64,000 nucleotides of DNA from Microbacterium sp. Lineage in GTDB: Bacteria; Actinomycetota; Actinomycetes; Actinomycetales; Microbacteriaceae. Under the pieces are notes generated by a model, which was not told the DNA's origin, did not search any database, and saw only the letters and a program-made list of their open reading frames with translations. Made by a program: the position numbers and the translations under genes. Numbering within the stretch: position 1 is the stretch's first letter; the number at the start of each line of letters is the position of its first letter. Below are positions 18,231 to 26,190 of this stretch, piece after piece. Location: contig JAPSKH010000003.1 of NCBI GenBank assembly GCA_031177765.1, positions 1 through 64,000 of the forward strand, read 5' to 3'.

Positions 18231-18280
18231 TTGTCTTTTCTATCGAAGAACGATAGCTTGAAGCCGTTCTTCGATAGAAA
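18231..18280 (+). promoter_or_regulatory. Promoter with perfect 16-bp inverted repeat, probable operator of DUF2975-XRE operon
   Basis: TTTCTATCGAAGAACG (18237-18252) is repeated as its exact reverse complement at 18265-18280 with a 12-base spacer. The left arm also forms a second palindrome, CTATCG-N5-CGATAG (18240-18256). A plausible promoter is TTGTCT (18231-18236), 17 bases, TAGCTT (18254-18259), so the repeats cover the spacer, -10 and +1. The downstream XRE protein is the obvious candidate to bind here. Confidence 0.65.
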
Positions 18281-18289
18281 GGTACGCCG

Positions 18290-18775
18290 GTGGGAAGAAA
18301 AACCATCCTGGCGCTGCGCGTCGTGATCGCGCTGTCGCTGCTGGGCTCGCTGTTCGTGCAGACGGTCCTCCTGCCGCTGATCTGGATCGACCTCGAGGGC
18401 GCGGAGCTGTGGGCTCGCATCGCGTTCGTGACGATCGCGGCGCTGTGGATCGTGACGCTGCAGGTCACCGCCATCTGCATCTGGCAGCTGCTGACCCTGG
18501 TCCGCCGCGGCGCGGTGTTCTCGTCGGCATCCTTCCGTTATGTCGACGTCATCATCGGTGCCATCGCCGCCGCCGCCGTCCTCACCTTCGCCCTCGCCGT
18601 CCTGCTCGCGCCCGGGCCGACCGCGCCCGGCGTCGTCGGGCTGGTGTGCGGGGCGGCGCTGGTGACGGCGGGCGTCGCCCTGGTCATCGTCGTGATGCGG
18701 ATGCTGCTGGCCCAAGCGGTCGACCGCGAGTCCGAAGCGCGCCGCCTGCGCTCCGAGCTGGACGAGGTGATCTGA
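18290..18775 (+). CDS. DUF2975 domain-containing membrane protein
   Basis: A 161-residue protein with four predicted transmembrane helices (about residues 7-28, 42-65, 85-107 and 113-137) and a charged C-terminus ending RRLRSELDEVI. It belongs to DUF2975, a family typically encoded directly before a small YozG-type XRE regulator, as here. The start is GTG at 18290, ten bases after the right arm of the inverted repeat. The stop overlaps the next gene's ATG (TGATG). Function is not established; it may sense membrane or envelope state for the partner regulator. Confidence 0.85.
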   Translation: MGRKTILALRVVIALSLLGSLFVQTVLLPLIWIDLEGAELWARIAFVTIAALWIVTLQVTAICIWQLLTLVRRGAVFSSASFRYVDVIIGAIAAAAVLTFALAVLLAPGPTAPGVVGLVCGAALVTAGVALVIVVMRMLLAQAVDRESEARRLRSELDEVI

Positions 18776-19032
18776 TGCCCATCATCGTCGACATCGACGT
18801 CATGCTGGCCCGACGCAAGATGGCCGTCGGGACCCTCGCCGAGCGCGTCGGCATCACGCCGGCCAATCTCGCAGTGCTCAAGAACGGTCGTGCCAAGGCT
18901 GTGCGGTTCACGACGCTCGATGCTCTGTGCGAGGTGCTGCAATGTCAGCCCGGCGACCTGCTGCGCTGGGAACCCGACCAGGCCGCGACGGCGGAACCGG
19001 AAGAGCGCGGTCTGGCCGAGTCGTCGGCCTGA
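18775..19032 (+). CDS. Small XRE (Cro/C1-type) transcriptional regulator, YozG-like
   Basis: An 85-residue protein, almost entirely a helix-turn-helix domain: IDVMLARRKMAVGTLAERVGITPANLAVLKNGRAK is the core with the recognition helix around ANLAVLKNG, and DALCEVLQCQPGDLLRW is the usual closing segment. The C-terminal tail is acidic. Its ATG overlaps the DUF2975 stop by one base, so the two are co-translated. It probably binds the inverted repeat upstream of the operon and autoregulates it. Confidence 0.9.
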   Translation: MPIIVDIDVMLARRKMAVGTLAERVGITPANLAVLKNGRAKAVRFTTLDALCEVLQCQPGDLLRWEPDQAATAEPEERGLAESSA

Positions 19033-19047
19033 TCGGGGGCCGACGCC

Positions 19048-19989
19048 TCAGACGCGTTGGAGTGTGTCGCGGGGGTGCACGCCGTATTCGGCGCGATAGT
19101 ACGTGGCGAAGCGCGACACGTGAAGGAAGCCCCAGCGGCGCGCGATCTGCGCCACCGATCCGACGCCGCGCACGAGGTCGTCGTGGGCTCCGGCGATGCG
19201 CGCACGGCGAAGGTACTCGCGGGGCGAGACGCCGAACTCGCGCTTGAACGCGTACTGGAGGCCTCGGGTGGAGATGTGCACCGACTGCGCCACGTCGTCG
19301 ATGGTGATCGGCAGACGCGCGTGCTCATCCATGAAGGCCGCGGCCCGTCGCGCCGTCGTCGGCGCCGGCGACCGCTGCGCCGGGCTCTCGAGGGCGCGCA
19401 GGAAGGTCGTGGGGAACGTGGTGAGCGTCGTGACGAGCGCGTGGCGGGTCAGCTCGGCTTCGAGCAGCGCGTGGGTCTCGCCGGGGGCCGCGAGCGTCGC
19501 GAGAGACGTGTGGACATGCCGGTGCACGTTCTCCCACAGGGCTCCAGCGGTGGAACTGATCGGCGACGAATCGGTGACCCGGAGCTCGAGGCGATCGTCT
19601 CCCGTGAGCCGACGGGCGAGCTGCTGCGCGGCCGCGCGGTGGAAGACGAAGGCGCGCACCTCCGCCATGTCTTCCCAGCCCACGAGCACCGGCGCGTCCG
19701 AGCAGGCCCACGGCGACCGTGGATCCAGGTCGCGCCGAGCTTCGTTCACCCAGCCGTCCTCGACGACCACTCGGCATGCGAGGAGCTGATCCTCAGGCTG
19801 CACGGTCGACCGGACACCGGCTGAGAGCTCGTAGCGGATGACGCTGAAGTCGGCCACCTGTGCCGACGCCCAGGCGAATCGGCAGCGCTGGGGATCGAGC
19901 GCCTGAACACGCGCCGAAGGGACGAACTCCGACCACGTCTCCTGCACCGTCTCCACATCGCTGCTGGAGCGTCGGAGTACGTGCGGCAT
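19048..19989 (-). CDS. AraC family transcriptional regulator
   Basis: A 313-residue regulator. The C-terminal AraC-type double helix-turn-helix spans about residues 215-310 (LPITIDDVAQSVHISTRGLQYAFKREF and the closing SRFATYYRAEYGVHPRDTL signature). The N-terminal ~200 residues are an AraC-binding-like sensory domain (cupin-like, FxxxRYELSAGVRS) of the kind seen in AraC_binding_2 proteins. It is divergent from the zinc alcohol dehydrogenase gene and could regulate it. Effector unknown. Confidence 0.88.
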   Translation of the reverse strand: MPHVLRRSSSDVETVQETWSEFVPSARVQALDPQRCRFAWASAQVADFSVIRYELSAGVRSTVQPEDQLLACRVVVEDGWVNEARRDLDPRSPWACSDAPVLVGWEDMAEVRAFVFHRAAAQQLARRLTGDDRLELRVTDSSPISSTAGALWENVHRHVHTSLATLAAPGETHALLEAELTRHALVTTLTTFPTTFLRALESPAQRSPAPTTARRAAAFMDEHARLPITIDDVAQSVHISTRGLQYAFKREFGVSPREYLRRARIAGAHDDLVRGVGSVAQIARRWGFLHVSRFATYYRAEYGVHPRDTLQRV

Positions 19990-20147
19990 CGGGTCCGAGG
20001 TTATCGCAGGCGGGGCGTACGGCAGCGGTCCGGAACACCTCGGCAGGCGCGTGACCGCGTCTCTTTGCCATCCGCGGTCGCCTCGCGCAACCCCCTCTGC
20101 ACCGGGAGGGATCCGGGTGAGAGTCGAAGGAGACCGAGGAGGACCGA

Positions 20148-21293
20148 ATGAAAGCCATGACGTATCGCGGGCCCTACAAACTCCGCGTCGAGGAGAAGCC
20201 CGATCCCGTGATCGAACACCCGAACGACGCCATCGTCCGCGTCGAGCTGGCGGCCATCTGCGGATCGGACCTGCACCTGTACCACGGCATGATGCCCGAC
20301 ACCCGGATCGGCCACACGTTCGGCCACGAGTTCATCGGGACGGTCGAGGAGATCGGCCCGTCCGTGCAGAACCTCGCAGTCGGCGATCGCGTGCTGGTGC
20401 CGTTCAACGTCTACTGCGGCAGCTGCTTCTTCTGCGCGCGCGGCCTGTACTCCAACTGTCACAACGTGAACCCGAACGCCACGGCGGTCGGCGGGATCTA
20501 CGGGTACTCGCACACCACGGGCGGGTACGACGGCGGTCAGGCGGAGCTCGTGCGTGTGCCTCTCGCGGACGTCGGGCCGTCGGTGATCCCCGACGACATC
20601 CATCCCGAGGACGCTCTTCTGCTGACGGATGCCTTCTCCACGGGCTACTTCGGCGCTCAGCTCGCCGACATCGAGGAAGGCGACACCGCGGTCGTGTTCG
20701 GTGCGGGCCCGGTGGGGCTGGCGGCCGCACGATCGTGCTGGCTCATGGGCGCGGGACGAGTCATCGTCGTCGATCACCTCGACTACCGGCTGCGCAAGGC
20801 CGAGGAGTTCGCGTTCGCCGAGACGATCAACTTCGGCAAGGTCGGCGACATCGTGCGCGAGCTCAAGTACGCCACGGGCGGGCTGGGCGCGGACGTCGCG
20901 GTCGAGGCGGTGGGCGCCGAAGCCGACGGTCACGTGCTGCAGCACGTGACCTCCGCCAAGCTGAAGCTGCAGGGCGGCTCGCCGGTGGCGCTGAACTGGG
21001 CCATCGACTCCGTCCGCAAAGGCGGCACGGTCTCTGTCATGGGAGCCTTCGGGCCCATCTTCAGCGCGGTCAAGTTCGGCGATGCCGTGAACAAGGGGCT
21101 GACGATCCGGACCAACCAGGCACCGGTGAAGCGCCAGTGGCCGCGCCTGTTCGAGCACATCCGCGCCGGCCACATCTCGCCGCGCGACATGATCACGCAC
21201 CGGTTCCCCCTCGACGACATCGCCGAGGCGTACCACGTGTTCTCATCCAAGCTCGACGACATCATCAAGCCGATCGTCGTTCCGGCCCCCTGA
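20148..21293 (+). CDS. Zinc-dependent alcohol dehydrogenase (MDR family)
   Basis: A 381-residue medium-chain dehydrogenase/reductase that oxidises an alcohol or aldehyde adduct with NAD(P). Catalytic zinc ligands: CGSDLH (about residues 39-44) and GHEFIG with GHTFGHE. Structural zinc: CGSCFFCARGLYSNC (four Cys). The Rossmann motif is VFGAGPVGLAAA (about 184-195). The family is close to glutathione-independent formaldehyde dehydrogenase-like enzymes. The start has GAGGAGG six bases upstream. The next gene (21342) follows after 48 bp and may be cotranscribed. Confidence 0.9.
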   Translation: MKAMTYRGPYKLRVEEKPDPVIEHPNDAIVRVELAAICGSDLHLYHGMMPDTRIGHTFGHEFIGTVEEIGPSVQNLAVGDRVLVPFNVYCGSCFFCARGLYSNCHNVNPNATAVGGIYGYSHTTGGYDGGQAELVRVPLADVGPSVIPDDIHPEDALLLTDAFSTGYFGAQLADIEEGDTAVVFGAGPVGLAAARSCWLMGAGRVIVVDHLDYRLRKAEEFAFAETINFGKVGDIVRELKYATGGLGADVAVEAVGAEADGHVLQHVTSAKLKLQGGSPVALNWAIDSVRKGGTVSVMGAFGPIFSAVKFGDAVNKGLTIRTNQAPVKRQWPRLFEHIRAGHISPRDMITHRFPLDDIAEAYHVFSSKLDDIIKPIVVPAP

Positions 21294-21341
21294 CCGCCGG
21301 CGCCGCACACATCACGCCCTGACGACTCACTCGGAGGAATC

Positions 21342-21923
21342 ATGCCGTACACCGCAGACAAGCCCATCCCGCCGCCGGACAGCTCCTCGCTGCGCGAGCG
21401 CATCCCCGGCTGGGGCGCCGACCTCGATCCGGCCAACCGGCCGGCGTTCCCTCACGAGCAGCCGGGCATCCCGACCGGCGCCCACTGGGAGCTCCCGGAG
21501 CAGCAGCCCGAGAAGCAGCCGCGCGAACGGTCCGTCGAGCACACGCGACTGACGCCGGTCTTCGGCACGGCGCAGCCGCTGCACGGGCTCTCGGGAAGGA
21601 TCCGCCGCTTCGCGTACGACACCTACAGCGAGGGTCAGGCAGCGCACTGGCTGCTGCTCATCGTGGGCGACCGCGTGGACGCCATCACGTCGCATCTGCG
21701 ATCGTTCGTCTCCGCTCGCCCGGATGAGCCCATCTCGCAGTCGGGCATCCTGGGTGAGCGCGGTCGCCGTCCGGTCGCGTCCCGGGTGGCGCCGGGACGC
21801 ATCGACCTCAAGCACACCTGGCTCGACCCGATCCTCGTGGTGGGCCCATGGCTCCTCGTCGCCTACGGGGTGTTCAAGGTCGGCAAGGCGATCGTGAGGC
21901 CGGGCTCGCGGCGATCGTCGTGA
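21342..21923 (+). CDS. Hypothetical protein with one C-terminal hydrophobic segment
   Basis: A 193-residue protein I do not recognise. The N-terminus (to about residue 80) is Pro- and Glu/Gln-rich (repeated PxxP, EQQPEKQP) and likely disordered. The middle is amphipathic (SGRIRRFAYDTYSEGQAAHWLLLIVGDRV). A hydrophobic stretch (DPILVVGPWLLVAYGVFKVGKAIV) at about 163-186 could be a membrane anchor. GGAGG lies six bases before the ATG. It sits just after the zinc dehydrogenase and shares its terminator, suggesting one transcript. Confidence 0.65.
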   Translation: MPYTADKPIPPPDSSSLRERIPGWGADLDPANRPAFPHEQPGIPTGAHWELPEQQPEKQPRERSVEHTRLTPVFGTAQPLHGLSGRIRRFAYDTYSEGQAAHWLLLIVGDRVDAITSHLRSFVSARPDEPISQSGILGERGRRPVASRVAPGRIDLKHTWLDPILVVGPWLLVAYGVFKVGKAIVRPGSRRSS

Positions 21924-21977
21924 TCCGTTCCGGCGGGTCGCCGGCGGCTGAGGCCGCTCGAGCGACGCGCTGACGCG

Positions 21978-22020
21978 ATCGCGCCGGCATCCTCCTGTCG
22001 TCAGGGGATGCCGGCGCGAT
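21978..22020. terminator. Bidirectional terminator
   Basis: ATCGCGCCGGCATCC (21978-21992) pairs perfectly with GGATGCCGGCGCGAT (22006-22020); loop of 13 bases. It lies between convergent stops at 21923 and 22049. Confidence 0.75.
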
Positions 22021-22048
22021 GCTGTGATGCTGTTCGCCGTCGCGGCTG

Positions 22049-22258
22049 TCAGTCCTTACGAAGGGCGTCGCCCTTGTGCGCAGCGCGCTTGCCGCTCTTG
22101 TCCGACTCGACGATGTAAGACGGCTCGTCCTCCGAGGCGGTGAAGTGCTGTCCGTCGAAGGTGAAGTCCTTCGTGCGGCGCTCGACGATATGGCCGTGTG
22201 TGCGGCCCTGCGAGGTCTTCCAGCTCACCCGGTCGCCCTTGGACAGATTCTTCGTCAT
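22049..22258 (-). CDS. DUF2945 family protein (HVA1/TUDOR-like)
   Basis: A 69-residue basic protein. The opening KGDRVSWKTSQGRTHGHIVERRT and later PSYIVESDKSGKRAAHK are characteristic of DUF2945 (hypervirulence-associated protein, TUDOR-like fold). The molecular role is unknown; it is often encoded with general stress genes. The gene is ten bases downstream of the SRPBCC gene in the same direction, so the two probably form an operon. Confidence 0.85.
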   Translation of the reverse strand: MTKNLSKGDRVSWKTSQGRTHGHIVERRTKDFTFDGQHFTASEDEPSYIVESDKSGKRAAHKGDALRKD

Positions 22259-22268
22259 GGCCGTCTGG

Positions 22269-22724
22269 TCACCGCGGCACGTCGCCGCGCCAAGCGCCGG
22301 TCTCGTGGCCGGTCTTCTCGATGAACTTCTTGAAGTTCTCGAGGTCCTTCTTCACAGCGTGCTTCCCAGCGCCCACGAGCGAACCGAGCTTCTCGATCGC
22401 GTCCGTCGGCTCCCAGTCGATCTGCACGGTGACGCGCGAGGAGTCGTCGTCGAGCTTGTGGAACGTCACGACGCCGGCGTGCGCGGTGTCGCCGCTGGTG
22501 CTGCGCCACGCGACCCGCTCATCCGGGTGCTGCTCGGTGATCTCGGCGTCGAACTCGCGCTCGAACATGCCGACCTTCACCTTCCAGCGCAGATGCGTGT
22601 CGTCGTACTGCGTGATGGACTCGACCTCGTCGAGGAAGTGGGGGAAGCTCTCGAACTGCGTCCACTGGTTGTAGGCGGTCGTGACGGGAACGTTGACGTC
22701 GATGCTTTCGATGATCTGGCTCAT
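22269..22724 (-). CDS. SRPBCC family protein (cyclase/dehydrase-like)
   Basis: A 151-residue START-like fold protein. The N-terminal VNVPVTTAYNQWTQFESFPHFLDEVESI and the WEPTDAIEKLGSLVGAGK helix are typical of the polyketide cyclase/dehydrase (COQ10-like) branch. Such proteins bind hydrophobic ligands in a deep pocket; the ligand here is unknown. It probably heads an operon with the DUF2945 gene. The preceding small Pro-rich gene runs the same way, 39 bp upstream. Confidence 0.85.
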   Translation of the reverse strand: MSQIIESIDVNVPVTTAYNQWTQFESFPHFLDEVESITQYDDTHLRWKVKVGMFEREFDAEITEQHPDERVAWRSTSGDTAHAGVVTFHKLDDDSSRVTVQIDWEPTDAIEKLGSLVGAGKHAVKKDLENFKKFIEKTGHETGAWRGDVPR

Positions 22725-22763
22725 GGCTTCTCCTGAGTGGGGTCGGTGCCGGTCGGTCGAATG

Positions 22764-22985
22764 TCAGGATTCGGGTGGGACCGGGAAGGTCGGCTCTTGC
22801 GGATTCGGCGCCGGCGGCTCCTCCGGCGTCGGCGCCAGGGGCTCGCTCGGATAGGGGCGTTCCGGTTCAGGCACCGACGGCTCGCTCGGCATCGGCGCGC
22901 CAGGTGTCGGCGCCCCGGGCGCCGTCGGGTCCGGGGGCATCTGGCCCGGCAGGGGCTCGGGCGATGTCGGATCGGTGGTGCTCAC
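22764..22985 (-). CDS. Small proline-rich hypothetical protein
   Basis: A 73-residue protein with about one third Pro, with repeating PxxP/PEP units (PGAPTPGAPMPSEPSVPEPE). There are no hydrophobic segments or Cys, so it is likely disordered. The reading frame has normal high-GC codon bias and starts with MSTTDPTSPEP, like the tails of many Microbacterium proteins. GAGGAACC lies before the ATG. Function unknown; moderate confidence that it is translated. Confidence 0.5.
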   Translation of the reverse strand: MSTTDPTSPEPLPGQMPPDPTAPGAPTPGAPMPSEPSVPEPERPYPSEPLAPTPEEPPAPNPQEPTFPVPPES

Positions 22986-23153
22986 GGTTCCTCCTCGGGG
23001 CCGTACGGCCGACCGCCACGCTGGACGGGCGACGGCTCATGCTCCAGCATCCGCGGGCGGGGAGAGCGATCGCACCCCCTTGACCACGGCAGTCCTGCCG
23101 CGCTATCGCGCACGGACGGCTACGGTGGCTCCAAGCGGGGAGGAGGGGCGGAT

Positions 23154-23801
23154 GTGGTCGCTGCAGTGATCATCCGCGTGGCGGACCTGATCATCCACGT
23201 CGCGCTGATCGTCCTGGGGTTCCTCATCGTCGACGCGGAGAACGCCAAGCTGACGATGGACCTGCTGGCCGTGTGGTCCGTACTGGGAACGCTCTACTGG
23301 CTCGCCGCGGTGATCGCGGTGGGATCGAGCGTGCGGCGCTCCCGCCCAGGTCTGCCGGGGTGGCTCTCGCGGTTCGAGCTGCACCCCGTGATCAGCATCA
23401 TCGTGACCATCTCGACCTTCACCACGAGCGCCGTGGGCATCATCGCGGCGGTCGAGATCCTCGTGCTGAGGGATGACCCCGAATGGGCGGGGTGGGTGGA
23501 ACCGGTGGCGGTGTGGGCGATGCTGCTCTCGTGGGCGCTGTTCCAATGGGGCTTCGCGCGGATCTACGAGCGCCGGTGCCGGCAGGACCCCACCCCTCAG
23601 CTGCACTTCCCTCGGACACCGGAGCCTCGCCTCGGGGACTTCGTGTACTTCTCCTACACGAACGCCACGACATTCTCGGTCTCGGATGTGCAGGTGCTCA
23701 CGACGCGCATGCGCTGGACCGTGGTGTGGCACACCACCCTGAGCTTCTTCCTCAACGCCCTCATCATCGTGCTGGCGTTCAGCACGATCATCAGCGGGTG
23801 A
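23154..23801 (+). CDS. DUF1345 family membrane protein
   Basis: A 215-residue protein with five predicted helices and the DUF1345 hallmark FVYFSYTNATTFSVSDVQV, followed by TTRMRWTVVWHTTLSFFLNALIIVLAF. The ORF track opens at 22737, but the GTG at 23154 has GGAGG seven bases upstream and gives the family-length protein. Function unknown (inner-membrane family). It is convergent with the ABC transporter operon, separated by a perfect hairpin. Confidence 0.85.
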   Translation: MVAAVIIRVADLIIHVALIVLGFLIVDAENAKLTMDLLAVWSVLGTLYWLAAVIAVGSSVRRSRPGLPGWLSRFELHPVISIIVTISTFTTSAVGIIAAVEILVLRDDPEWAGWVEPVAVWAMLLSWALFQWGFARIYERRCRQDPTPQLHFPRTPEPRLGDFVYFSYTNATTFSVSDVQVLTTRMRWTVVWHTTLSFFLNALIIVLAFSTIISG

Positions 23802-23805
23802 CAGG

Positions 23806-23840
23806 CGACGACGCCACCCGCGGAACGGGCGGCGTCGTCG
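23806..23840. terminator. Bidirectional terminator
   Basis: CGACGACGCC (23806-23815) pairs perfectly with GGCGTCGTCG (23831-23840); it lies between convergent stops at 23801 and 23859. Confidence 0.65.
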
Positions 23841-23858
23841 ACACCCTGCGTGAGCCGC

Positions 23859-24770
23859 TCAGCTCAGGCCGTTCTCCGCGAGCCAGTCCGTGGCGATGTC
23901 CTCCGACGAACGCTGCTCCTGCGTCGACTGCACGTTGAGGGCTACGAGACCTTCCGGAGTGAGAGCCGCGCTCACCTCGTTGATGACGTCCGCGATCTCG
24001 TCGGCGACGTCCTCGTTGACGAGCGGGACCACGTTCGAGGCGAGGAACAGGCCTTCGGGGTCCTCCAGCGTCACGAGGTCGTCCGTCTCGATGCGCGGGT
24101 CGGCGCTGTAGACGTTCGCAATCTGGATGTTCCCCGCCACAAGCTCGTCCACGGTGGTGTCGGCCGTCGCCTGGAACGTCACCGTGACTCCGTAGACCTC
24201 CTGCAGACCCTTCGGCCCGTACGGGCGCTCCTCGAGCTCGGGCGCGCCGCCGAGCACCAGGCCGTCGATCCCCGCGAGGTCGGCGATCGAGCTGACGTCG
24301 TTCTCCTCCGCGAACGCGGCTGTGACGTTGTAGGAGTCCTGGTCGGTCGCGGAGGACTGATCGAGCACCGTCAGGCCCTCGGGCAGCGCCTCCTGCAGCG
24401 CGGCGTAGACGTCGTCGCTGGTCGTCGCGGTGGTCTCGGGATCGAAGTACTGCAGCAGGTTGCCGGTGTACTCCGGGAAGAGGTGGATCGAGCCGTCCTC
24501 GATCGAGGGCATGTAGGCATCGCGCTGACCGATGTTGAACTGGCGTTCGACCTCGAACCCGGCGCCCTCGAGAGCCTGGGCGTAGATCTCGGCGATGATC
24601 TCGTTGGAGTAGTACGCCTGCGAGCCGACGACGATGGTCGACGTGTCGGCGGCCGCGCCGCCTGAACCGCCCTGCAGCGGGTCGGATGCCGCGCATCCGG
24701 CGAGGACGAGCGAGGCGAGAGCCGTGGCGCCGAGTGCAAGCGTCAGGCGGCGGGTGCGTGTGGTGGGCAT
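23859..24770 (-). CDS. Glycine betaine/osmoprotectant ABC transporter, substrate-binding lipoprotein
   Basis: A 303-residue OpuAC/ProX-family binding protein. The signal peptide ends in the lipobox LVLAGC (about residue 25), so it is lipid-anchored outside the membrane. The mature part opens IVVGSQAYYSNEIIAEIYAQALE and contains FPEYTGNLLQYF, both typical of OpuCC/OsmF-type proteins for betaine or choline. It is the last gene of a four-gene operon, 26 bp after the second permease. The ORF track begins at 25496 inside the permease; ATG 24770 (MPTTRTRRLTLAL) is the proper start. Confidence 0.92.
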   Translation of the reverse strand: MPTTRTRRLTLALGATALASLVLAGCAASDPLQGGSGGAAADTSTIVVGSQAYYSNEIIAEIYAQALEGAGFEVERQFNIGQRDAYMPSIEDGSIHLFPEYTGNLLQYFDPETTATTSDDVYAALQEALPEGLTVLDQSSATDQDSYNVTAAFAEENDVSSIADLAGIDGLVLGGAPELEERPYGPKGLQEVYGVTVTFQATADTTVDELVAGNIQIANVYSADPRIETDDLVTLEDPEGLFLASNVVPLVNEDVADEIADVINEVSAALTPEGLVALNVQSTQEQRSSEDIATDWLAENGLS

Positions 24771-24796
24771 TGTGGAACCTCCGGGGTGGGTGGGGG

Positions 24797-25522
24797 TCAG
24801 GCGGAAGAGTCGGCGAGCAGAGTGGGGGCCTGCGAGCGGGCGGTCGAGGGCGCGCGGCGCTCGGCGGCGCGGATGGCTGTGAACCGCGAGAGCAGCGCGA
24901 AGACGCCGTCCAGAACGAGGGCCAGGAGGATCACGACGATCGACGCGCCGAGGATCTGATCGAAGCGGCGGATGTTGATGCCCTGGATCAGGTAGAACCC
25001 GAGCCCGCCGAGGCCGACGTACGCCGCGATGGTCACGGTTGCGACCACCTGCAGCGTGGCGGAGCGCAGACCGCCGATGAGAAGAGACAGTCCGAGAGGC
25101 ATCTCGATCCGGAACAGGATCTGCCACTGCGTCATTCCCATCGCCCGGCCGGCGTCGATCACCGATCGGTCGATGGCCTCGATGCCGGCGTAAGCGCCGG
25201 CGAGGATCGAGGGGATCGCCAGCAGCACGAACGCCGCCACCGCCGCTTCGGTCTTCTGTGTGACGCCCAGAACCATGACCAGGAGCGTGACCACGCCCAG
25301 GGCGGGCAGAGCGCGGGCGGCGCCGGACAGGAACACCGCGATCTCGCGTCCGCGGCCGGTGTGGCCGATCAGCCAGCCGAGCGGGATCGCGATCACGGCG
25401 GCGATCAGGACCGAGACGAAGGTGAACGCCAGGTGCTGCAGGATCGCGACAGGCAGGGGAAGGGCTCCGCCGAGGCGGTCGGGAGAGAGGATCCACACGA
25501 ACGCGTCGATGAAGGAATTCAT
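24797..25522 (-). CDS. Osmoprotectant ABC transporter permease
   Basis: A 241-residue BPD-type permease with about six helices. The coupling (EAA) loop is seen in DAGRAMGMTQWQILFRIEMPLGLSLLIGG. It is paired with the 25519 permease; OpuC-type systems use two different permeases. The start at 25522 overlaps the upstream stop (ATGA), giving translational coupling; the ORF-track start at 26080 lies within the other permease in a different frame. The C-terminus is a Ser/Ala/Arg tail. Confidence 0.9.
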   Translation of the reverse strand: MNSFIDAFVWILSPDRLGGALPLPVAILQHLAFTFVSVLIAAVIAIPLGWLIGHTGRGREIAVFLSGAARALPALGVVTLLVMVLGVTQKTEAAVAAFVLLAIPSILAGAYAGIEAIDRSVIDAGRAMGMTQWQILFRIEMPLGLSLLIGGLRSATLQVVATVTIAAYVGLGGLGFYLIQGINIRRFDQILGASIVVILLALVLDGVFALLSRFTAIRAAERRAPSTARSQAPTLLADSSA

Positions 25523-26190
25523 GCTGTCACCGCCCTCGCTCGAGGTGGTCGCGGCCGCGCCGCACGGGTCCACGGCATGAGGGCGCGTCCGAGCAGCACG
25601 AGCAGCAGATCGATGATCAGCGCCACGACGACGACCGCCACGACGCCGGCGAACACCTCCTCGACGATGCGCCGCTGGTAGCCGTTCGTGAACAGGTACC
25701 CCAGGTTCTGAACGCCGACCAGGATTCCCACGGTGGCGAGCGAGATCGTCGAGACCGCCGTCACGCGCAGCCCGGCGAGGATCACCGGCCCCGCGAGCGG
25801 GAGGTCCACGGTCCAGAAGCGTCGCCACGGGCCGAAGCCCACCGCGACCGCGGCGCCGCGCGCATCGGCATCGACCGAGCCCAGTCCGTCCGACACCGAG
25901 CGGGTCATGATCGCGACCGCATAGATCGTCAGTGCGACGACGAGGTTCGACTCGGACAGCATCGGGATGCCGAGGGCCGCGGAGATCAGCGCAAACAGGC
26001 CGAAAGACGGCACCGTGTACAGCAGGCTCACCCCGGTCAGCACTCCGCCGCGCAGCCGGGTGTAGCGGAACGCCGCCCACCCGATCGGCAGCGAGATGAG
26101 GAATCCCACGGCGATCGCGATGGCGCTCTGACGCAGGTGGTCCACCGTCAGCCGCCCGATGAGATCCAGGTTGTCGAGCACCCAGTTCAC
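25519..26190 (-). CDS. Osmoprotectant ABC transporter permease
   Basis: A 223-residue permease of the same family, with the EAA loop at ARGAAVAVGFGPWRRFWTVDLPLAGPVILAG and about five or six helices. The start is GTG at 26190, overlapping the stop of the ATPase gene (GTGA), and the stop overlaps the next permease (ATGA). The basic C-terminus RAARPRPPRARA faces the cytoplasm. Confidence 0.9.
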   Translation of the reverse strand: MNWVLDNLDLIGRLTVDHLRQSAIAIAVGFLISLPIGWAAFRYTRLRGGVLTGVSLLYTVPSFGLFALISAALGIPMLSESNLVVALTIYAVAIMTRSVSDGLGSVDADARGAAVAVGFGPWRRFWTVDLPLAGPVILAGLRVTAVSTISLATVGILVGVQNLGYLFTNGYQRRIVEEVFAGVVAVVVVALIIDLLLVLLGRALMPWTRAARPRPPRARAVTA

